This document shows positions 8,024 to 13,245 of a stretch of DNA of 13,245 nucleotides, piece by piece; positions within the stretch are counted from its first letter, which is position 1, and the number at the start of each line of letters is the position of its first letter. Position numbers and translations under genes: made by a program. Origin of the DNA: Cerioporus squamosus (taxonomy: Eukaryota > Basidiomycota > Agaricomycetes > Polyporales > Polyporaceae); assembly GCA_022592435.1 (NCBI GenBank), contig JABYQS010000788.1, positions 1-13,245 of the forward strand, in the 5' to 3' direction. Below the pieces are notes generated by a model. It had not been told where the DNA came from. It did not search any database and was given only the letters and a program-made list of their open reading frames with translations.

Positions 8024-9935
8024 ATGCCCGTTCGCGACGTTCCGCCGCCGCACAAGAAGCGCAAGGTCGAGCCATCCTTCCAGTACAAAACATCCTCCGA
8101 GATCAGGCATGTCTTCAAAGCGCAGAGTGAGGCTGGGCTCGTAGAAGGTGAGTCATCTATCTCCCGCTCTCGGCGCAAGTCGTTATGGTTTCTGCAGGCT
8201 TGACTGCTCTCCGGAACCAACTCACGGTCAAGCCAAACGAGCCGCCTGTCCAGGCGAACGACGAACGTCTGCTCCTCGCCAAGGCTTGGCTCGATGAAGA
8301 CCCGGGGGCGCAGGAGCTGTTCTCGGTCTGGGAAAGCGCAAACTCGGTACGTCGCGTTTGCACTGAAGCCTGCGAAGTTCAGCCTCTAACGTAGTGACCA
8401 GAGACAATTGTCGCTGCTGACAGTCATCGTCGGCTTGTTCTCCGCCCTCATCAACGTCTTGTCTACCCATTACACCTACCATGTCTATGCCCAGCCTATT
8501 CTGCGAACGCTTCTTTCCCAGCAGTGGTCCCAACTGCTCAACCAATGCCTCGCTGGGCAGCACACCGACCTCGTCCTCGCGGCCCTGAAGCTCTACAACA
8601 GCCTGACCAGCTATGGAGGTGGACGAGAGCGCAAAGCCGTCCTAGACGCTTTTGCATGGGAGATGAAGGTCCGTGTGCACCAGTATTTGCTGCTTCAGTC
8701 GTCTCTGACACCGCAGGTGTAGTCTCTGCCGAAGTTGCTCCATATGCGGAGGAAATCGAAAGGCGGCGAAGACGTCGATATGCTCGCCCGACCGGGTGAG
8801 CACTGTCTCGCTCTTCTTCCCTTCCTGATTCTGAACGAGTCCCCCTAGACATACGGACGCTCTACCTCCTGTTCATCCTCTCCTTCGTCGACACCACCAG
8901 TCCGTCCTCTGTCAAAGTCGCATTCTTGGAGCAGCATCGGGACGCGTTCACGGCAATCTTCAAGGGACTCTGGCAAGACTCGTATTCGGTCATCAGACGA
9001 GTGCTCGAAGTGTGCTGGTCTGGGCTCTGGTCCGACCCGAAGCTGAAGCGTACGCTGAAAATCCAAGTGTTCAGCGAGTCCACCCTGTCGCAGGTTCGTT
9101 TCACTGCTCTCGAAGTGTCCAGGCAGAGCTGATCCCTGCTTTCCGGCAGCTCTTGCGCCTATACGACAGGAACGCGCCCGAAGGTCCGGACGCGGAGTCA
9201 GTTCCGGCTGACGTGGTTCACCACTTCTTGTTGGCACTGTGTAGTCGCCCGGGGGTTGGCCTGTGTTTCGCTGACAGGGGTTGGTATCCACGCGAGACCG
9301 ACGAGGGACAGCGCGGCGCAGGCGACACAGGCGATGGACGCACGGACGTCGACTCTTCCCAGAAAGGCGGCAAAATCTACAACAAGATCCTAGCCAACGT
9401 CGTGAAGACGCTGAAAGTGAACGAGGACCCCCGTCAGCAGGAGCTCGCCCTCAAGATCCTCTCAGCCTGTCCGGAACTGGTCTCTGGGTACTGGGCTTCT
9501 GCCGGCCTCGCGCTGGAGCCGCGCCTGTCCTCGAAGTGGCTCGCGAACATCGCCTTCTTCGGCGCGGTCGTCTCGCTTCCTGTCCCGACGACATCCTTCG
9601 CCTCGTGGCGGCGGGTCGGCGGAGCGCGAACGAGATGTGCCAGATGGAACCTCGACCTTAGGGGGGTCTGGTGGCGGGAGGTCTGGTGGCGGGGTTCTGG
9701 TGGCGGGAGGTCTGGTGGCGGGGGTTCTGGTGGCGGGAGGTCTGGTGGGGGGTTCTGGTGGCGGGGGTTCTGGTGGCGGTATGGGCGCAGTGAGGTGCGA
9801 CGGGGGTGTAGGTGCGGGGGTGGGGACCGCGGCGCAGACTGCGGACGGGCGCGTCTTGTACGTAGAGTCGACGAATATATTTCGTTCCACCGACATACGT
9901 TCGAGTGCGTTCAGGCAGTGTCGAGACTCGGATAG
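8024..9935 (+). CDS. URB1: URB1/NPA1-type nucleolar 60S biogenesis factor, N-terminal part only
   Basis: URB1/Npa1 is a large nucleolar protein needed for early 60S pre-ribosome assembly. The exons are 8024-8147, 8198-8346, 8402-8668, 8723-8795, 8849-9093 and 9150 onward, all in phase, with introns of 50-56 nt. The one weak donor is GTCCGT at 8669. The protein starts MPVRDVPPPHKKRKVE, and KKRKV near residue 11 is a likely nuclear-localisation signal. The Npa1 N-terminal domain follows, with the strongest signature in exon 6: PADVVHHFLLALCSRPGVG (about 305-323), KIYNKILANVVKTLKVNEDP (361-380), then ELALKILSACPEL and LEPRLSSKWLANIAFFG (to about 425). Family members are usually well over 1,000 residues. 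Here recognisable sequence ends at SLPVPTTSF (9599), about residue 436. The same frame then runs through a minisatellite to a stop at 9935. The gene is therefore truncated, rearranged or misassembled. Confidence 0.87.
9660..9782 (+). repeat. G-rich minisatellite, about eight 14-16 bp units
   Basis: The units follow the pattern GGTCTGGTGGCGGGA or TTCTGGTGGCGGGGG, about eight in a row, varying in the length of the G runs. The plus strand has repeated runs of three to six G, so it could form G-quadruplexes. Read through on plus it encodes Gly/Ser/Trp-rich sequence, and on minus a Pro/Thr-rich one, but nothing supports translation. It begins about 60 bp after the last recognisable URB1 codon. Confidence 0.92.
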
Positions 9936-10363
9936 CGAATGTGTGCATCAGAGATATATTCCGGGCCTGTAAGTCTACCGTAAGTATTCCTACAGCGCAC
10001 ACTACCAGGAATGCGTCCTCGCGCAGAGTGCGGAGAGCACAGGCGCCTAAGCAACGCCTTCGTGCGACGTGCCAAGTACGTCCCCTTGCTCTCGACCACC
10101 ACGACCGCTCTGCCTCGTCTCGCCCATATGCCATACCTCCTCGTGTCCGACGCGCTCTCGGGGCTCTGCAGCTGCTCTGCGCGATTTGTAAGTACTCGAA
10201 CTTGAAGTCACGGTTGTGGGCTCACCTGCAAACTCGATCCGCGCACACCAGTCAGCAGCACGTCAAGTAAGTCCCGAACCCGCCAACGAAGACAAATCAG
10301 AGCATCAGATCCTGCGCTAAGACTCAGCTCGTGCAGCCCAGTTAGGAGGATCGAGTACATACT
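9783..10363. other. Unassigned stretch between minisatellite and copy B
   Basis: No gene can be named. Plus-strand GTAAGT donors occur at about 9970, 10196 and 10268. The last is followed by a CTAAGACTCAG branch/acceptor at about 10327, so a small spliced plus-strand gene may end near 10345. One frame before the 10196 donor reads MPYLLVSDALSG. The minus strand also has open frames crossing into copy B. If the sequence is a tandem unit, this stretch is also what lies to the left of base 1. Confidence 0.4.
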
Positions 10364-10994
10364 GCTGTATCGCCATGTCTCCTCTGCAACTCGAGTGGCC
10401 GCTCTTGCGACGGACGCCTCCCCAGACATTCCTGCGAAAGCGGGACTCTATGAGCCGATGTCTCAGACGACGTGAATCACGGTACATACCACTTGCGCAC
10501 TGTAGCTGCGCGCGACACCAGACTTGGACTTGCGGCCAGACATGTTGTGCCGGGCAGCCGGGGCAGGACGAGTCGGATGCTCTGGCGGCGCTAAGTCTCA
10601 CAGTCAGCAGCTTGCACAGAGTAGGTGTGGAGACGATGTACGTACCTGTGCGCTGACTCCCGTCTTGCGTCCAGGAGACTACCTTCCTGCGCTAGCATCT
10701 TGGACTGCATGACAAGACAGCTCGAGTTGAGCGCGCCGCATCTGCCTGGTCGCGGCCGCGTGTTAGCCTCTGCTGGCCATTTGCGCCGACGTCTCTTTGC
10801 CCGAGCGCGCTCTACCAGCAGCCGCATCATGGAGACACGGCAGCAAGAATGCTCGCCCGCCGTGTAGTCCTCATCGACCTGACGCAGCACGCAGACGGTG
10901 CCTCGGCTTCACCAACACAGTCCACAGCATTGGCAACACGGTCGTCGTCATCACGGTGTACCGCGCCCGAAGGCACCGACTTCGACGAAGTCTG
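10364..10994. other. No supported gene in first 0.6 kb of copy B
   Basis: This matches 1-626, with small indels. The same minus-strand splice-like signals are present (GTACGT donor near 10643, GTATGT donor near 10488). Open frames differ from copy A because of indels, for example an extra G near 10561, which argues against the individual frames being real proteins as read. Confidence 0.4.
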
Positions 10995-11658
10995 TCAGCA
11001 GCGGAGACTGCGGCCGCGCTCCTCGAAGGAGAACAGCTGGGAGAGGCCGGGTATGTTCCCGGGCTGCGACAGCGCTTGCCGCTGGTACCGTCCGGATATT
11101 CCCCTTCTCGAACAGACTGGATTCGCCCGCAGGAACTCAGCAACATGCCATGGAGAGGTCACCCGCTGATTGTAGCACCGATTCGACACACGGATGTCGT
11201 CCGAGCCGACGATGCAGCGAGAAAATGGACCAGGCAAGCTGCAAGCGGTACAAGAAACACAGTGTACCCGGTACGTACCTTCTACGTGTCCTCCGGCTCA
11301 AGAAGAGCTCGAGCTCCCAGCCTGTATATGGGAGCGAGGTCGGCTGACTATGAAGGACTTGACTGCAGGCGGACGATTGTCAGGATGCGGATGTGTAGTA
11401 GTCAAATGTGAGTACTTACATGTCAATATATGAGTCCACTGCTTCAGACAATCCAAGTCTGCACTGTGTGAGCAATCCTGAGATACAGGACAGGGCGACG
11501 GGAGGGGGAGAAGAGAGAGGAAGTGCGAGTGCGGGCACAGTGGAAGGTATGAAGAGTCCGAGGCATGGTGGGGGGCTGCTGGGGGAGCGGCCCCAGACAT
11601 GCGAGGTATAGCTTGTCTCGTACAGATGGGACGACACTGTCGGACATGGTGTAATCAC
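10995..11658 (-). CDS. Putative spliced gene of unknown function, copy B
   Basis: This is the equivalent of 627-1332. The exons are from 11420 upward (start unresolved), 11279-11362 (84 nt, identical to copy A) and 10995-11238 (244 nt, ending TGA). The introns are 11363-11419 (57 nt) and 11239-11278 (40 nt). All phases agree. The last exon reads smoothly in this copy, with SNRCYNQRVTSPWHVAEFLR and then LSQLFSFEERGRSLRC at the end. Copy A has the 51-bp duplication inside this exon, so copy B is probably closer to the original form. The product is not recognised. Confidence 0.36.
11144..11185. other. Single-copy counterpart of the copy A 51-bp duplication
   Basis: This block occurs once here and twice in copy A (770-810 and 821-860), which marks the event as specific to copy A. 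Confidence 0.8.
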
Positions 11659-11853
11659 CGGCTAGTTCATAGGCGCAAGAGATCGCACAGTACACCGAAG
11701 CGAACTGTCACTCTTTGTCGAGCCTTCGATATGCAGAGTACAATGCCATTGTTTCTGCTTAGAGAAGTCTTTAGTACAACCTCTGAGATTAGTATGTATT
11801 CTAGACGATAGTAGCTAGGTCAGGACACCATTTCTGAAATACACAACAGGCCC

Positions 11854-12469
11854 TCAGAACTGATCTGTGTCCTCAATCTTTGCGACGACTCCGCCGTCCT
11901 CGTCCTCGCTTGTGTCAACCCCGCGTGCACTCTTCGGCCCGTTCCGTGCATACCGCGGTGGGAACTTGACCGGGTCGATCGTTGGCCGCTTCCAATGCTG
12001 GCCGAGGTTACTGCGGCAGTTCCGTGTAAGCGGGAGAGCAAACCGAATGCTCGGGACAGCATTGTACACGGACTCTTGAGCTGCAAAGATCTCGCCCGGT
12101 GTCGCCTTGCGGAAGTACAGCCGGCCCTGCTCGAAGAGAGCCAGCAACTCGAGCACATCGGCGACCCGCATCTTGCTCGGGTTCTGGAAGACCACACGGC
12201 GCGGCCAGCCGTGGAGTATCATCCCGTAGAAGAGGACAATGTCCTCCTGGAAAGGGACGGCCCAGCGCATCTCGGCTCCGGGGTCGCCGGTCTTGTCGAC
12301 TGTCGGGTAGACATCAACATCCAAGTACAATTCGGAGGGGCTAACCGAGAGCAACGAACCGATGTCCATGTCAAGCACCTGCTTGAACAGGCCGCGGTCT
12401 GCACCTGCCTGGTTGTAGTACTTGTGGCCGCCATTCTTTGCTCGGCCAATGGTGGCCAGGCCGTGTCAT
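11854..12469 (-). pseudogene. 205-codon basidiomycete-type hypothetical gene, copy B, broken at N-terminus
   Basis: The frame is uninterrupted from about 12465 to the TGA at 11854 and includes the C-terminal part that copy A has lost. It contains LDMDIGSLLSVSPSEL, FYGMILHGWPRR, RVADVLELLALFEQGRLYF and the acidic C-terminus ending DTDQF. The ATG equivalent to 2148 in copy A is at 12469. A 2-nt deficit about 20 bp after it puts it out of frame, and the main frame meets a TGA at 12466-12468. A GTG at 12378 is the only alternative start upstream of the internal ATG, and is unlikely in a eukaryote. The two copies carry different lesions, and the gene may be intact in the genome if these are sequencing errors. 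Confidence 0.6.
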
Positions 12470-12518
12470 TGGTGTGCGGTGGGGCGGGGTGGTTCGAATT
12501 ATCCTGTTGATTGCGGCT

Positions 12519-12532
12519 GTTTATATATATTT
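12519..12532 (-). promoter_or_regulatory. TATA-like element upstream of the 205-codon gene, copy B
   Basis: The minus strand reads AAATATATATAAAC, matching the element at 2196-2209 and about 50 bp before the ATG at 12469. Its conservation in both copies is uninformative alone, because the copies are nearly identical everywhere. Confidence 0.48.
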
Positions 12533-13203
12533 CAATGCCCACCGCAGGCCTCAAGACTTGGCTGCCGGCCCCCCATTACCGATCGAATGCAAAGCCGAGG
12601 TGAAGCAGCCGGCCGGACAGAGATACCTAGATGCTCTTCGAGCTCGAGGTAATAGCTACGCCTAGCAATGCTGCGTCCAGTTGCTGCAGCGGCCAGACAG
12701 AGAACTTACTGTATGTTTTCTCTGCTACCGGGAGAGTCTTCCAATGGCCATCCTAGAGAGCAGCGCGGCACGCTGTGAATGTTGCACTCCGGACGCAGCT
12801 CCATGCTCCGGCCAGCAACATAATGGGTGCTGTCCGACGGACCGACGGTCGCGTAAACACCCCGATAGCCACCGCTCTTCGGGAGCCTGAAGATGTTACT
12901 GTGAACAAGGTTGAATCGAACACCGAGCAGACCCTTCGCAGCAGGTCACCCCGAACGAACTTACGCGATGTCGTGCACCTTTGCGGTTGCTGCGGTTGGC
13001 CGAATACTGTCGCAAGTTCTCCGTGACATACCAGTGATGCTGTAGGTGGCACGGCTCGTCCTGCGCGACTCTCGTGTTGGTTCACTAGAGGAAGGTATCA
13101 GCACAGTACCAGCAAGCTGAGGCAGTCGGAAACGTATGCAGGTTGCAAGCAGAGTCGCACGTCGCGAAGTGCAGACTGAGCCGGCCGAGGACGAGCTATG
13201 CAC
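12532..13203 (-). CDS. Putative four-exon gene 3' part, unknown function, copy B
   Basis: This is the equivalent of 2253-2940. The 25-nt exon is identical and the 189-nt exon (12710-12898) has the same length with one substitution, Met to Val in the NIHSMPRC stretch. The 48-nt last intron (12662-12709) is kept. In the last exon an extra base (GGCCGGACAG against GGCCGACAG in copy A) shifts the frame after LEEHLGISV. The C-terminus therefore differs and the stop moves to 12532, overlapping the TATA-like element. Copy A, with its stop ahead of that element, looks like the more natural form. The 5' end is cut by the window edge or just before it. Confidence 0.4.
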
Positions 13204-13245
13204 CCGCCAGATGAAGCGGTTCCCGCGCGTGTGATCGATCCTCGC

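Larger units (their letters stand above)
10364..13245. repeat. Copy B of 2.9-kb terminal direct repeat
   Basis: This is the second copy of the 1-2918 sequence in direct orientation, running to the last base. It is about 36 bp shorter than copy A, largely because it lacks the 51-bp local duplication. Three exon-like blocks have the same length in both copies (25, 84 and 189 nt), while nearby introns and spacers carry length differences. Other coding stretches do carry frame-changing indels, so the copies do not show uniform purifying selection. Confidence 0.97.

Noticed and set aside
9094..9126. A 29-33 nt intron in URB1 using the first CAG after 9093
   Set aside because: It is below the usual fungal minimum. 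Using the later acceptor at 9149 gives a 56-nt intron and joins directly to LLRLYDRN in frame.
9658..10134. Pro/Thr-rich minus-strand protein over the minisatellite
   Set aside because: The composition comes entirely from translating the tandem repeat, and the flanking sequence in the same frame shows nothing protein-like.
11000..11500. Patatin-like phospholipase reading of the spliced gene
   Set aside because: Stretches such as GLSEAVDSYI and SPWHVAEFLRAN loosely recall patatin spacing. However, no GxSxG serine motif or Asp-Gly motif is visible upstream or downstream.
1..13245. A retroelement with 2.9-kb LTRs
   Set aside because: The repeats are flush with the window edges and there is no gag, protease, reverse transcriptase, RNase H or integrase between them. 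The interior holds a spliced host gene, and no TG...CA ends or primer-binding site could be placed.
1..13245. tRNA, rRNA, CRISPR array, bacterial operon or prophage
   Set aside because: No cloverleaf, rRNA core, spaced short repeats, ribosome binding sites or phage-like genes were seen, and spliced genes indicate a eukaryote.

Overview
The window reads as filamentous-fungal nuclear DNA, most likely from a basidiomycete. It is GC-rich, with short introns of about 40-67 nt that have canonical GTRNGT donors, CTRAY-type branch sites and YAG acceptors. It also holds a clear multi-exon gene for the nucleolar ribosome-biogenesis factor URB1/NPA1. No bacterial, phage, CRISPR, tRNA or rRNA feature is visible. 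Most long open frames look like GC-rich noise, so gene calls rest on splice structure and recognisable protein sequence.

The dominant structure is a direct repeat of about 2.9 kb that is flush with both ends of the window: 1-2918 (copy A) and 10364-13245 (copy B). Everything between is present once. That is what a terminally redundant contig looks like, coming from a tandem array or circle with a unit of about 10.36 kb, or from an assembly overlap that was not merged. The copies differ by several dozen small changes, mostly 1-3 nt indels, some in homopolymers, plus a few substitutions.

Inside each repeat copy all plausible genes lie on the minus strand: (i) an unidentified spliced gene with a four-exon 3' part (2253-2940 and 12532-13203); (ii) a TATA-like element followed by a gene of about 205 codons, which resembles a basidiomycete hypothetical family and is frame-broken at a different place in each copy (1527-2148 and 11854-12469); (iii) a second unidentified spliced gene (627-1332 and 10995-11658). 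The first 600 bases of each copy hold no gene that can be supported.

The single-copy middle starts with about 1.4 kb of unassigned sequence. Next come two diverged tandem units of about 770 bp (4443-5985) and about 1 kb without a clear gene apart from a possible promoter near 6630. A possible small spliced minus-strand gene (6993-7525) is followed by a divergent promoter region and the URB1 gene (8024 onward, plus strand). Only the N-terminal part of URB1 is present. Homology stops near 9600, and 60 bp later a G-rich minisatellite (9660-9782) begins. After about 580 bp of unassigned sequence, copy B starts.

The genes do not form an obvious pathway. The main story is genome structure: a truncated essential gene next to a minisatellite, inside what may be a tandem or circular 10.4-kb unit.
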